From: Neoceratodus forsteri
Lineage: Eukaryota > Chordata > Ceratodontiformes > Ceratodontidae
NCBI GenBank assembly: GCA_016271365.2
Contig: CM028131.1
Coordinates: 167,466,501 to 167,530,500 of the forward strand
Length of the DNA: 64,000 bases
Direction of reading: 5' to 3'
Of the stretch, positions 1 to 11,344 are shown one piece after another. Below the pieces are notes generated by a model. The model saw only the letters and a program-made list of their open reading frames with translations, ran no database searches and was not told the DNA's origin. Position 1 is the stretch's first letter, and each line of letters opens with the position of its first letter. The translations under genes and the position numbers were made by a program.

Positions 1-204
1 ATGATGCGTATCTGTATAGGTGTGTACAACCCTTTGAGGTACAAGATTACAATCTGAGGTGTGATAATTCTCTTCATGAGACCGCAGGCTCATATGTGGC
101 CCCAGGCAGTACTAAGGACAGGGTATGGATGGTGGGGTGTTCAACAGAAGGCAGGCTAGGTGTAGGGGGTTCACATGGAAAAAGAAAGCCTTATTTGTGG
201 ATTA

Positions 205-330
205 ACAAAAGAGCATGAGCTTTGGAACTGAACAAGACCGGTACTTTGCTGTGTGACCCTAATCAATTCACTAAACTTCCTTGTGCTCCTAGGTCCCACC
301 TGTAAACAAGCTGTCAGCTTAGTGTGTCTC
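205..330 (+). repeat. Degenerate MIR/CORE-SINE-like fragment
   Basis: The stretch holds a MIR-like core: GCTGTGTGACCCTAATCAAT followed by a CACTAAACTTCC block, in the order and spacing of the vertebrate MIR core (TGTGACC...CACTTAACC). An upstream AGAGCATGAGCTTTGGA block resembles the tRNA-derived head. It is heavily diverged, so this could be chance similarity. Confidence 0.4.
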
Positions 331-888
331 TCCTGGTTAACAAAAACACAAAATTCAGTGCATCATATAACCACTAGATCATCAGGTATTTGAAGTGTTG
401 TACTGTAATGTAGTCTGCCAAAGAAAAAATCAGCTGGATTGCAAGACATCATCTGCAAGTTAAAGTAAACAAAATGAACAAAATCATAGACTATCATGCG
501 TAGTGATCAAAATAATCCATGAGGTAATACATGGTGTTGATCATTCTGGTGCAACTATTCAAAATAAAGAGGGAAAGAAGAACTAGTTAGCACTATAGAA
601 ATATATATTAATCTCTGTCTCTGACTCAAATGATGTCATCATGACTCATCACTTAACACACTTGGCAGACATCTTAGGGAGAAGCCAAGGCTGTTTTTGA
701 ATGTGAAAGGCTGATGTTTACATTTTTCAAAAGCTTTGAAACTGCATTTATGTTATTTACATAAATGCAGCTTTAGCATGCATGTAAACTGCAACCTTTA
801 CTTTACCTCCATATGAAGCCAGATTTTGGAGTTTGCAGTTTTAAAAAACTGCTTGTTTAGGTACCCTTTAATGAACTAGTCTTTTCCT
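331..888. other. Stretch with no recognised feature
   Basis: AT-rich sequence with scattered stops in all frames. I see no coding similarity, tandem repeat or terminal inverted repeat. A short local hairpin occurs around TGCATTTATG/CATAAATGCA near 742-768. Confidence 0.5.
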
Positions 889-1090
889 AACCTTTCACAT
901 CAATGTATCTATGTGACTTGATGGAGAGGTACAGAAGTCACCAAACAGTACTGACTCATTCTTGAATACATGCAGCCCAGGTAGTTGTAGCTTATTCAAT
1001 AAAATGTCTTGATGCACAGTGTCAAAGGCCTTTGATGAGTAGATGATGGTGACACCTATTATGTAGCCTGAGTTAATCACCATCACAGTA
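889..1090 (-). pseudogene. LINE reverse transcriptase fragment
   Basis: The minus strand reads SSKAFDTVHQDILLNKLQLPGL, the strand-swap block around the first catalytic Asp of CR1/L2/Jockey-type reverse transcriptases (usual form SKAFDTVDH..LL.KL...G). Only about 25 residues are convincing and the flanks do not continue the domain. It is an old fragment; family assignment beyond the CR1/L2 group is not possible. Confidence 0.6.
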
Positions 1091-2175
1091 TTATTGGTGA
1101 CCTTTGGCAGAGCCTTATCTGTGTTATGCAGGGATGGGAAGCCTGATTAATCATCCTAAAATGTAGGTCGTCAATTTGCTAAAAGGTCAAAAATCAAAAC
1201 ATTATAATACTATATATGCAAATTTTAAGATGTTTCTAATGTTTTCACTATGTAAATATAATTATCAATAATCCCACACTAATGCACAAGAACTGATTGA
1301 CATTGTATAAATGTTATTCTATGCAGAGTAATTAACAATAACTGGATTCTTATTACTAATATTTGTGTTAGTGGGACAGTAAGACAGAAAGAGAAAGAAA
1401 GTCAGATTGCTATGACGACGCTCATTGTCTTGTCATGTTTAATGATTTTCTTGCTAGAAAAGTCTTTCACATAAATGATTGTTATGACTTTAAAGTAGAA
1501 TTGTGCTGAACCTGAAAGCCATTTTTCCTTGCAGAAGCTGTTTTTAAATACTGGTTCTAATTGTATTACTGTTCAATCTACTGTACATATATGGGTCTAT
1601 TAGTAACCCCTTTGAGTGTTTACTATTTTAAAACTGTATTATGCAGTTTATGTCCCTCTCAACTCCAGTGTTCTATAGTATAACGTGGAAGCATTGTGCC
1701 AACAATGGAAGAGGTGAGCAAAGGATCAACCACATAATGTACTTCTAAAATGGTACCTACCACCTGTGTGTAGAGCAGAAATGCCCACTAGAATAACAGG
1801 GAACCCTGTAGAGATGGAACAGCAACAGAATTGAAACTAAGTATGAGGCTGCACCTGTGGATGTTGGTGCTCGTGTAAAGTCCTAGTCAATGAAATTAGA
1901 AGGAAACATCACACTCAATGCACTTCAATCCACTGTACTTCTTCTATAAAAAGAACTTCCCAAATTTACTTTGTGGTCAAATCATTCCATTAGTTTGTGC
2001 ACAGATATGAGACAGGAATACACTGAGCAGGTAATTGAAAAAAATAACTTAACATTTTGCAAGCCTGCTTTGTCAGGAGTTGAACCAGTATTTACAAATC
2101 AGCTTCTATAGAGAAAAAGGACTTAGAGATTCAATGCCATTCTCCTTTCAATAAACAATGGTAGATAATGTGACT
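1091..2175. other. Stretch with no recognised feature
   Basis: AT-rich DNA with no long reading frame, no repeat I can pair within the window and no recognisable SINE core. It may hold host intergenic sequence or repeats too decayed to see. Confidence 0.5.
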
Positions 2176-2177
2176 AG

Positions 2178-2635
2178 AAACACAGAAAAATAGAATTTGT
2201 CAGCAGAAAAGGACTGCTTGGTCCACCCAGTCTGCCAAGTTTTTCTCTGCTTAATCTGTGTCCACAGACCCTAACTGGTCTCTGGTAACCCTCCCCCTCA
2301 TGTCTACCTATTTACTAATATTCTACTATGTCTTTTTCTGGCATGCTTGAAGCCCCTCACTGCTTTTGCCTCCAACACTTCTTCTGGCAGCTGTTCTAGG
2401 TATTTACTACCCTTTCAGTGAAGTAGTACTTCCTCACATCTGTCTTAAACTACCCACCCACCCCTATTTTTTCAAATGCCTCTTGCTCCTGGTGATTTTT
2501 CTTATTTTAAAGAGAGTCCCCTCCTGTACCGTAGTCACCCATGTAAGGTACTTGTAGGTCTCTATCGTGTCCCCTTTTGCTCTGATATCTTCCAGGATGT
2601 ACGTTGAAATTCCTGAGTCACTTCTTGTGACTATT
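2178..2635 (-). mobile_element. CR1-type LINE, 3' end fragment
   Basis: On the minus strand this reads the last part of CR1 ORF2 (YILEDIRAKGDTIETYKYL, matching the family block Y.LE.RR.RGDMIETYKYL) and then the 3' UTR. It ends in the tail that recurs across the window: a GGCAGACTGGGTGG block, a statement-like TCCTTTTCTGCTGAC block and a TTCTATTTTTCTGTG end. It is 5' truncated, as is usual for LINEs. Coding sequence is frameshifted and non-functional. Confidence 0.8.
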
Positions 2636-2639
2636 GCAG

Positions 2640-4290
2640 AAAAGGGTCTGGAACCCAAAACAGAGGCAGTTACCATATGGAGTACTAATACGTTTGATAA
2701 GTGATGCCAAGCAGGTTTGTAATTCCATGATACTACCCTTTGTCTTACAGTTCTTATAAATTGATTAAGACAGAGGGAGCCCTATTTGTGAAATATTTTT
2801 GTCATTGACATGAAATGGGAACTTAGCTGAAAATAGGACTCAGTTAAAAAAAATCATGTCATGATATTATTTTCTGGTTTTAAAGCTTTCAGAGGATTAT
2901 CATGGGATCCTGATTGGTGTTTAGCCAATCAGACAGAGTTTATAAATCATTGGTTTATAATTTGAAGTGTACACTGGGCTATGTAATATTGCTGCTTTGT
3001 TTAATGAACTCCTGGGAATTTTTTTTAAATGCTGTAAAATGAACCCTCCTCCATATGTTATCGGTCCCAATTTCCTCAAATTATTTAATCACCACTTTTC
3101 TGATAAATCTCAATATGAGGAGGTCAAAGAGACTAGCTGAAGTCCTACCACCATGCAGTTTTGTATCCCAAAGGGTCTTTTCTAAGCCTCTTTTCTTTTA
3201 TTTGTTCAATAATGACCCCTGCTTGCAGCACCTCATCCTTCATCAATCTCTATATTGACAAAGTGTTCTTGAATTTATCTAAAATTATTTGCCAAGAATG
3301 CTCATTGGAGAAAATTCCTTTTTCTAGTGCATCCCAGTTAAACATAGTGAAGGACAACACACATAAATCACAGATACAATATCTATGCTGGTACAATATA
3401 CAATATACACATTACCACAAATATAATAACCATGAAGTAAATAATATTCATACATTAACACAAATACAATAGCCATGAAGTATATAATAGACAAACATTA
3501 ACACAAAAACAATAGCCATGAAGCATATAATATACAGTACATATATGCATACATACATACATACATAAAAGCAAACTTAGCCATAGTCACAGATATTATT
3601 GCACAAAAGAGCTGCATCGAGAACAGAAGCATAATTAATGTAGTGGGAATGTTTAAATGCATCACTGGAATTTTCATGTCATGGAAGTGTCTCACAGAGC
3701 TAAACTTCATCCTTCAGCATAACTTATATACTTACAATAAGGCTCATAAGAAATAAACAGATTTTGAATCATACCAAGACAAAGTCCTTTTTTGCTTGCA
3801 CTCAATATAAACTTAAGAACCTGTTCGCAACCATAAGTGTTTGTATAGTGCCTCAGGCAGTTCTCTGTTGAACTCTGCACTCTCCATTAAGTACCTTGGT
3901 GTCTTGCTTTTTGCTTGATCCATTAAGTAACTTGATGTCTTGCTTCTTGCTTTGTCCATTAAGTACATTGGTGTCTTGCTTGGCCCATTCCTTAGCTTCT
4001 CAGCCTACATTGACAAAATTATTGGCACCCACTCAAAATGAGGTGTGCTCAATAGAAACTGGTGGCATTTATCATTGCCCAAACAGAATCATACAGTGAC
4101 TTAAATACTGATCCCTAGAATATTGAGACATAAAACTCAATACCTTCAGTAAAAGGCTGGGTTTGCTCCTTGCAAAGGCCCTAACCTGATAGCAAATTGC
4201 TGCAGTGCCCTATATTTGCTACAATATATTCAAACAAGTTCGGAGACCAGTGTCAGTGCACTAAACATGTTTGAGTGTAGCCCAAAGAGT
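2640..4290. other. Mostly unassigned DNA with a short (ATAC)n tract
   Basis: No coding similarity. Near 3300-3540 the phrase AACACAAA(T/A)ACAATAGCCATGAAG recurs with spacing of about 55 bp (two to three weak tandem units), and a (CATA)n microsatellite lies near 3545-3567. Phrases around CCATTAAGTA.CTTGGTGTCTTGCTT recur three times at 3894-3985 as a minisatellite of about 38 bp. Nothing else is recognised. Confidence 0.5.
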
Positions 4291-4292
4291 GC

Positions 4293-4700
4293 AGCCCTAT
4301 CTATTTATTTATTTATTAGCTTCTGTTTACCGGGTAAGCATGCTAGACAAGAAATGCCTGTTTTCAGGTGCAACCCAGAAGATTACAAGAGTAGGTTTAC
4401 AAGCTGAATGAGAACAATTACAACATAGTGAAATACAGGCATTGAACAGGGTGCAATAAATAAACAAGTACAGGGTGATCAGATAAGCATATACATCAAT
4501 GTAAGAACATGCAAGCAGTAATAACAATTCTTGGCATAACACATGGGCTTTTAAGGTGGGACATTGGGTGGTTGTCCCGGTATAATGATGATAAGTGCTG
4601 AGGTGCAGGAAACTATAAGAATGTCTGGTTCCCCTATTTGAGAAGGCCATAATAACTTGTGGTCTTGGCATAGAGCACGACTCCCTTTTGGCCACAGAGA
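4293..4700 (-). mobile_element. LINE 3' end (unclassified), (TAAA)n tail
   Basis: Read on the minus strand, the segment ends in a 3' tail: TGGGTTGCACCTGAAAACAG, then a short TTACC/GGTAA palindrome, then a TAATAAATAAATAAATAG tail. The same GGTTGCACCTG.AAACA phrase occurs at about 12730 beside another (AAAT)n tail, and a variant sits at the end of the CORE-SINE at 11105-11340. The upstream minus-strand sequence (to about 4700) has a weak LINE C-terminal flavour but no motif I can prove. Confidence 0.45.
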
Positions 4701-4717
4701 GGTGTGTGCCTATATCT

Positions 4718-5145
4718 AAGACAGAAACACAGAATATAGATTTTTTTGACAGAAAAGGACCTTTAGGTCCATCCAGTCAGTCCCTTGTCCCTGCCTACTC
4801 AATCACCACTGACTCTAGTTGGTCATAGGTGTCACTCCCTCCCCCTACTCCTCTACCTGATATGCCACTGTGCCAATCCCACATGCGCTTGAAACTCCCC
4901 ACAGTCTTTGCCCCAACTACCTCTTCTGGCAGGCTGTTCCAGTCATCTACCACTCTTTCTGTGAATAAGTATTTCCACACATCTCTCCTAAACTTTCCCA
5001 CTCTTAGCTTCATTGCATGCCCCCCAGTGTCTACGCTTTTCTGAAATAGACCCTCCACTTGCACCTTGTTCAATCCTGTGAGGCACTTGTAGGTTCCGAT
5101 CATGTCCCCTCTAACTCTCCTCTCTTCCAGAGAGTACATGTTGAG
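4718..5145 (-). mobile_element. CR1-type LINE, 3' end fragment
   Basis: The minus strand encodes the CR1 ORF2 C-terminus almost uninterrupted: YSLEERRVRGDMIGTYK, then a KLR..KFRRDVWKYLFTERVV block, then DDWNSLPEEVVGAKTVGSFK. It is followed by the 3' UTR and the tail next to TCTGTGTTTCTGTC. All of these are standard CR1 C-terminal blocks. The copy is 5' truncated and non-autonomous. Confidence 0.85.
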
Positions 5146-5935
5146 TTATGCAGATTTCCTTGTTTGGCTTCTTGTCCAATCCCCTCTCCATAAAACAGGG
5201 CTTTTAAGGTGTGAGCCTAGTTAGGGCATCCCAAACCAGTTAGTACTTTTGCACTAAATTACTGTACCCAAAATTCCAGTGCAACATACATATCATTTGA
5301 CTATTCAACAAATGGGTATCCACGAGAGTGACAGAAAGCCAGTATCATGTTAGGGACAAGAATGAACCAAACACAGCTCTTACAAATGTTTTACAATTCT
5401 CATTTACCTTTAACGTCTATTCTGGAGTCCTGGAAGAGGGGACAATTTTGTGATACTAAAATATGTACATATAAAAAATAAATTCATTATGTTTGAACAA
5501 ATATGTAATAGACTAATTCTCTCAGCTGGAAGCTTTCTTAAATACTGGTATATAAATATCTGGGACATCATTAGAAACTGTATAGGGAATCTAGGTATTG
5601 CTCCACAGACCCCATTGGAGCTGTTATTTTCTGAAGTTAAGTCAAGCCAGAACTTACTGTAATGGTGAACGAAACAGGATATCTATAGACTTAATAGCAT
5701 TAGAGAATGCATGACCTATAGTGAAACAAGACTGCCCACATTCTTGCACAATATAACACAACTTCACAGAATAACAAACTGAATCAGATACAATTTAATA
5801 TCCTTCACAGAAGTTATCACATGCCAGAAAGATGGAATAAATCTAATCAATCGATTCCAGACTACATATTTTTCTAAACAGAACACTACTACTGGGACCT
5901 TTACTTGAGAAAAAATATATAACTCCAGATCAGAT
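5146..5935. other. Stretch with no recognised feature
   Basis: AT-rich DNA with scattered stops in all frames. I see no LINE motif, inverted repeat or tandem repeat. Confidence 0.45.
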
Positions 5936-6348
5936 TATGAAACATAGAAACATAGAAGTTGTCAGCAGAGAAGGACCTCTTGGCCCACCTAGTCTGCCCT
6001 ATTTTCTCTACCTACTATGCCACTGCAGAGCCTACCCAATCTTTCATCTTCTCCCCTTCCTTATTTCTAAGGTCCCCTTGTGTTTATCCCATGCATGCCT
6101 GAAACCTGTTACTGTTTTAGCACCCACCACCTCCTCTGGTACACTGTTCCAGGCATCCACCAGCCTTACCATGTAGAAATATTTCCTCACATCTCTTCTA
6201 AGTCCCCCCCCCCCCCAGTTTAATAGTGTGATCACTTGTCCTTGAGCATATCTTTCTATGTAAAATGCTATCTTCATGTACCTTATTAATACCTATGAGG
6301 TATCTGAACATTTCTATCATCTCCCCCTTTCCCTCCTATCCTCTAGAG

Positions 6349-7334
6349 CATGGGTTTTCAACCAGAGCTCTGCAGCCCACAGGGGGTCCATGAGCAGCTG
6401 CTGGTGGGGGGGGGGCAAAGATCACCCTATGAATTTACAGTCATGGTAAAATAATGTGTTGTCTGACCATGGTTTAAGAAAACTAAAAACAGCTCTCATT
6501 ACGCACTTTTTATTCATGCTGTTCTGCACGATCTTTCTCTTAGATTGCTTGCAGTCTGTATCTCCTGGTCCTCCTTGCAAAGTGTATGAACCAGGGAACG
6601 GAGCTTCATTACTCTCTGCCTGTCCAGTCCTCCTCTTAGATTGCTTGTGCCCACTTTATGAAAGATTTAGAGCTTGTTGTGCCTCCTTACTATTGCTCAC
6701 TCGCTTGCTCGCTCGTGGATGTGGAGGTCTGTGGCCAATTTTGAAAAAAAAACTGAAAACCTGGTCCTGCTGGCAGATAGTGCTCCCACTTCCAACTCAG
6801 TTTTTATACAGTGCTTATCACTGAGGAATGGAGGTAAAGAGAACTGCTTCCACTCTACCTTGCTGTCTTCCTAGCTTCACCAGCTGCTTGTGATTATGAA
6901 TGCCAGGTAAGATCAAATCAAAAATAATCTGCAGTGTTACCAATGCATTTTTAGTGGGAAGTATATTATTTTTCTCTGAGTTAATAATTCACTCAGTCAA
7001 TCACTACTGTGGCCCTGTATACATCAACTGTGCTTAGCTGGGTTACATACATACTTTTAAAGGAGAACAGTGCCACTATACCACTGAATGCAGCTAGTAG
7101 AATTTTTTGTATGAGTTGGATTCAGTCAGTTTCAAAGGAGAACTATACTTCATTAGAACTGAATGCAGATAACTTGCTGTGCACCCACCCCACCCAGCAG
7201 TGGTAGGTCAGTGACTTGCAGGTAGCACAAAACGTGCAATGCCATAATCAGTCTGGAGTTGGTTGGTAGGGTGTCCCCAACATGGCAAACACCTGGCCGG
7301 GGGGCCACAGTCCCAGAAAGGTTGACAGCCCCTG
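6349..7334. mobile_element. Non-autonomous hAT (Charlie-like) transposon
   Basis: The element is bounded by imperfect terminal inverted repeats: left CATGGGTTTTCAACC, right end reverse-complemented CAGGGGCTGTCAACC. These resemble the CAGTGGTTCTCAACC ends of Charlie-type hAT elements. It is flanked by 8-bp target duplications CTCTAGAG (6341-6348) and CTGTAGAG (7335-7342), seven of eight matching. The interrupted CR1 resumes directly on the other side. The 986-bp interior has no transposase-like frame. Confidence 0.8.
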
Positions 7335-7342
7335 CTGTAGAG

Positions 7343-9060
7343 AGTATATATTTAATTCCTTGAGTCTTTCCTTGTAGGGTTTTTGATGCAGGCCCTACAC
7401 CATTTTGGTTGCCCTCTTCTGTACTGCCTCCACTCTATCTATGTTATTGCAGAGATGGGGCCTCCAGAACTGGACATTGTACTCGAGGTGGGACCTCATC
7501 ATCAATCTATAAAGGGGTAACACTACCTCCCTTTTTCTGCTGGTGATGTCCCTCCCTATGCACCCAAGCATCCTGCTTGCTTTCCCCACTGCCATATCAT
7601 ACTGCTTTGCTACCTTCAGATAATCAGAAATGATTATTCCCAGGTCCCTTTCCTGTTTTCTGGTTGCCAATACCTCCCTGCCCAGTTTGTACATTGCCCC
7701 TGGTTTTCTGCACCCCAAGTGCATGATTGTGCACTCTTTTGTATTGAAACCTCATTGCCAAATCCTTGACCAGTCTTCTAGCTTTTTCAGATCGTCCCTC
7801 ATCCCCCCCCCCCAGTTTGTCCACTCTGGGGCAGATTTTTGTGTCATCTGTGAACAGGCATACTTTCTCTTGAAGCCCTCCTGTAATATCACTAATAAAG
7901 ACATTGAAGAGGACTGGGCCTAGTATTGACCCCTGTTGCACCCTGCTGGTCACCTTATCTTCTTCAGAGTGAACACCATTTACCACGACCCTCTGACTCC
8001 TGTTGCTTAGCCAACCTCTTAACCATGTTACTACACTCCTAGACTGCCCAGCTTGTCCACGAGTTTTCTTTGTGGAATGGTGTTGAAGGCTTTATTGAAA
8101 TCCAGGTAGGCCACATCCATCGCTCCACCCTGATCCAATCCCCTGGTCACCCAGTCGAAGAACTTGATCAGATTTGTCTGGTAAGATTTCCTCTCTGTGA
8201 AACCATGTTGTCTCGCATCCTGCAATTCACTGGTTACAAGATATTCCCCATGATTGAAACTTCTAAATATATAAAGGGGCTCAATAATGTGGGAGAAGAG
8301 GGTTTACTTAAGAGGAAGGAGAGGGTCAAAACTAGAGGGCATAACCTCAGACTACAAGAAAAAAGATACAGGGGCAATGTAAGAGGGAATTTCTTCATGT
8401 AGAGGGTGGTGGAACCCTGGAACAGATTTCCAGAAGGAGTGGTAGGGGCTAAATCGGTGGAAGAATTCAAGAGGGCATTGGGCAAGCACATGGGGCTGAG
8501 TATTGGGGGGAGGGCAGGAGCTGGCTGGGAGGGGAGGGGAAGTGTAGGGGGAAGAAAAGGGCAGACTAGATGGTCAGGTATGGTCCTTTTTTCCCATCAA
8601 GCTTCTATGGTTCTTTGATTCTATAAATCCTTTCCTTCAGTAGTGATTCCATTACTTTACCCACCATCTAAGTCAAGCTGACAGGTCTGTAATTTTCTGT
8701 CTCCTCCCTATTACCACTTTTGTGAAGTGGGACCACATCTGCCCACCTCCAGTCCTCTGGAACTTCCCCCGTATCTAGTAATAGGTTGAACAGGGCTGTC
8801 AGAGTTGCAGCCAGCACCTCAATGAGCTCCCTCAGTATCCCAGGGTGTATCGAATAAGACTCCATTGCCTTCTTCACTATTAGTTGTGCTAGTTCCTCAA
8901 GGACTCTCTCATCTGTAAAAGTACTAGTGTCTGTCTCCCTTCCATTAATGTCCTTGTCTCTTATTTGTGGCCCCTCACCTATCCCTTCCTCCGTAAATAC
9001 TGAACAAATGTCTTGTTCAATATGTATGCTTTTTTTTGGTCCTGTTCCACACAAATCCCT
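7343..9060 (-). pseudogene. CR1 ORF2 reverse transcriptase, split pseudogene
   Basis: Minus-strand blocks in order: PEDWRWADVVPLHKSGN and ENYRPVSLT (8668-9054); ARQHGFTERKSYQTNLIKFF with AYLDFNKAFNTIPQRKL (8031-8225); GSILGPVLFNVFISDI followed by CLFTDDTKICP (7624-7986), where FTDD at 7843-7854 is the catalytic YADD box; then MRSHLEYNVQFWRPHLCNNI (7395-7724). These are reverse transcriptase palm and thumb blocks of CR1. An inverted CR1 fragment sits between the first and second block. Frameshifts and the interruption make it inactive. Confidence 0.85.
8249..8625 (+). mobile_element. CR1 3' fragment inserted in inverted orientation
   Basis: The plus strand reads the CR1 C-terminus (KYIKGLNNVGEEGLLKRKER, KTRGHNLRLQEKRYRGN, then VVEPWNRFPEGVVGAKSVEE) followed by the 3' UTR and a CTATGGTTCTTTGATTCTAT tail. 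It lies inside the minus-strand CR1, splitting its reverse transcriptase. The coding part is interrupted by a single stop after GNFFM, so the copy is younger than its host element. Confidence 0.85.
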
Positions 9061-9399
9061 CCTTGCCCTTTTAGCCTTACTATACCTCCTTTGGTCTTCC
9101 TTTTTTCCCTACATACCTGAAGAATGTTTTAACCACTTTTTTCTGACTTTGCTTATCCTTCTCTGTTTGCACCTTTGCGCTCTTAACTGCTTTCCTTGCC
9201 TCCCTTTGTTTCTCCTGATACCCCTATCCTCCTCCCTTCTGTGTCATCTTGTACCTTCTAAATGCTAGATTTTTTCCCCCTTACTTCCTCTGCTACTTCT
9301 TCAGAAAACCACAGCGGTCTCTTTTTTCTCGTGCCCTTGTTATCCTCCCTGATGCAGAGGTTTGTTACCTTCTCAATACTCTCCTTTATTTTTGCTCAC

Positions 9400-10190
9400 T
9401 GTTCCTAGACTCCACCCAGTTTCCCTATCCCTGCTAGTGCATCCCCAAGGCATGCTCCCATTTTCTTAAAATAGGCACTACGGAATTCCAGGACCCTTGT
9501 TTGAGTATGGTTTGATACTAGCCCAGTCCTTATATTGAACCACAAAGCACTATGGAGCACAGTCATAAGGATGATCACTGGTCCCCTGATGGCTACCCAC
9601 CATGAGGTCAGCGACACTGTCCCTGTTTGTCAGTACCAGGTCCAGTAATGCCCCCCCCACCCCATGGGTGGGTTCCTTAACTAGCTGTCTGAGGAACACC
9701 CCCTGCAGGGAGTTCAGGATGTCCCTACTTCTAACTGTTGCTGCAGCTGGGAGGCTCCAATCCACTTCTGGTAGGCTGATTTCCATCACCAGCAACACCT
9801 CCCCTTGCCTGGTATTGTTTGGATTGCTTCCAACATATGCTTATCCACCTCTCTCCCCTGTGATGGAGGTCTGTAGATCACTCCTGTGCGAATTGCGCCT
9901 CCCCCATGTCTCCAGCATGATCCACAGTACCTCTGCTTCTCCCTGCTCCCCCTGTACTCACATAGATTTTATGTCTGTTTTCCCTCACATAAAGAGCCAC
10001 TTCCAACCCCCTTTTACCTACCCTATCCCTTCTGAATAGAGTATAACATAGTATGGCTACATTCCAGTTCTGGTTTTCACTGCACCATGACTTGGCAATT
10101 ACGTCTATTTCCATGACCACTATTACCATGGTTTTCTTTAGGTGTGTAATCTTGTTGCCGAGACTTTGAGCATTTGCAGACATGGCTCTT
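9400..10190 (-). pseudogene. CR1 ORF2 endonuclease region, pseudogene
   Basis: The minus strand reads ANAQSLGNKITHLKK, then VIAKSWCSENQNWNVAILCY and TLFRRDRVGKRG (9878-10183), and later EISLPEVDWSLP with LLDLVLTNRDSV and SHQGTSDH (9550-9798). These match the apurinic-type endonuclease of CR1 (N-A-x-S-L, ETW, GDFNLP, LDLV.T, SDH). The expected SDH reads TSDH. Frames shift between blocks. Confidence 0.8.
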
Positions 10191-10440
10191 CAGATTATAC
10201 TGCCATCCCCCTCCTTTTTTCCATTTCTCCTCCCTTATTTCCCCTACTATACTTTTTTCTATCTCCCTTTCCTTCTACTACCTGGATTTTTATGTTAATT
10301 TGTTCCTTTTGGTATTTTTTCCTTCTAGATTCCCACTACTGACCTTGTAAGTCTGTGGAGGTGGTCAGTTTATGGCTCCCTGCCTCATGCTGCACCCCCC
10401 CGGCTAGTTTAAATGCTTTCCAAGGTAGCATTTAAACTGT

Positions 10441-10985
10441 TCACTGAGGGCCATGGTGTCCCTCCTGGATAGATGCAGGCTGTTGACCCTTACAGGCCTT
10501 TATCCTTCCAGGTGGGGCCCCAGTCCACAGTGAATCTGAATCCCTCCTCTGCACCATTCTTTCAACCATGCGTTGAAGTTCCTGGTGCAGATAATCCCAT
10601 CCTCCCACCTGTTGTAAACAGGTAACACCTCCAAGGTGACAGATCATGCTAATTGCCTAAGACCCCTTCCTAATTCCCTGAACTCCTCCTGAATTATTGC
10701 TGGCTCATCCCTAGCCAAGTCATTGGTCGTCAGATGGACAATGACTTCTAGCTTTCCCTCCCTTCCTGCTGCCCTAGTGATCCTTTGAATACTCTTTCCA
10801 TCCCTTCGAGCTGTGGTACCAGGAAAGCACCTAACCTCCCTCTCTTCATCCCTACTTGCCCTCAGCTGTATCCCCCTCACTATGAAGTCCCCCAATAGGA
10901 TTCACTTCCTCCACCTCTGGGGTCCTCTGTTACCCACCATTGTGTTTTGGTTGTTTACATCTTCTGATAGGGAAATCTTGATAGG
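10441..10985 (-). pseudogene. CR1 ORF1 esterase-like domain, pseudogene
   Basis: The minus strand reads MGDFIVRGIQLRASRDEERE near 10890 and VIVHLTTNDLARDEPAII near 10740, followed by EFRELGRGLRQL. CR1-type ORF1 proteins are known to carry an SGNH esterase, whose block I is normally GDS..RG and block III G.ND. Here the catalytic serine position reads Phe (GDF) and block III reads TTND. Downstream, 10441-10647 continues with GGWDYLHQELQRMVERMV. This is a decayed ORF1; the lost serine is most simply mutational decay. Confidence 0.65.
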
Positions 10986-11104
10986 GTTTGCAAGTATCTA
11001 AGAAAATTGAAGCTCTGGCCCAGGAAAAAATGTACATAATTTTAATATATTAAAACACTTTCAGTTTTAATATTTGTTAAGAAATAAGATACATTTTGTT
11101 TAAA

Positions 11105-11340
11105 TTTAAGCCCCTTTTTTATTTTTTTTATATTAGTCTTTGGTAACCAGGTCAGGCCCACTAGGCACAAGTGCCTGTTTTCAGGGGTGACCTGGGAGCA
11201 CTGGGCGGTTAAGTGACTTGCTCAGAGTCACACAGTATGCAAGTGGAGGCTGTGAGAATCAAACTCAGGTCTGGTCTGCTGAATGTATCAAGCTCGTTCA
11301 CACCTCATTCCTCTAACCTATAGGCTATACTACAAGTCCT
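11105..11340 (-). mobile_element. MIR/CORE-like SINE with LINE-type tail
   Basis: On the minus strand the core reads CTGTGTGACTCTGAGCAAGT then CACTTAACC, the hallmark of MIR/CORE-SINEs. The tRNA-derived head lies on the right side (GTATAGCCTATAGG and GAGTTTGATTCTC, a B-box-like block). The 3' end reads CCTGAAAACAGGCACTTGTG and then a T/A-rich tail. The AAAACAGGCA phrase matches the LINE tail at 4293-4400, which suggests a shared retrotransposition tail. Confidence 0.75.
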
Positions 11341-11344
11341 TTTT

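Larger units (their letters stand above)
5938..10990 (-). mobile_element. Near full-length CR1 LINE, interrupted
   Basis: A single minus-strand CR1 runs from an ORF1 esterase region near 10.9 kb, through endonuclease (about 10.2-9.4 kb) and reverse transcriptase (about 9.05-7.4 kb), to the C-terminus and 3' tail at 5938 (reads ...TTCTATGTTTCTATGTTTC). Two later insertions split it: a hAT-type element at 6349-7334 and an inverted CR1 fragment at 8249-8625. Removing them leaves about 3.7 kb, close to the size of a CR1 lacking part of its 5' end. Reading frames are broken by many stops and indels, so it is a fossil. Confidence 0.85.

Noticed and set aside
3055..3472. Frames of 67 and 103 codons
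   Set aside because: AT-rich, overlapping, no motif and no neighbouring signal.
7630..9268. Plus-strand frames across the CR1
   Set aside because: Complementary shadows of the minus-strand CR1 coding sequence.
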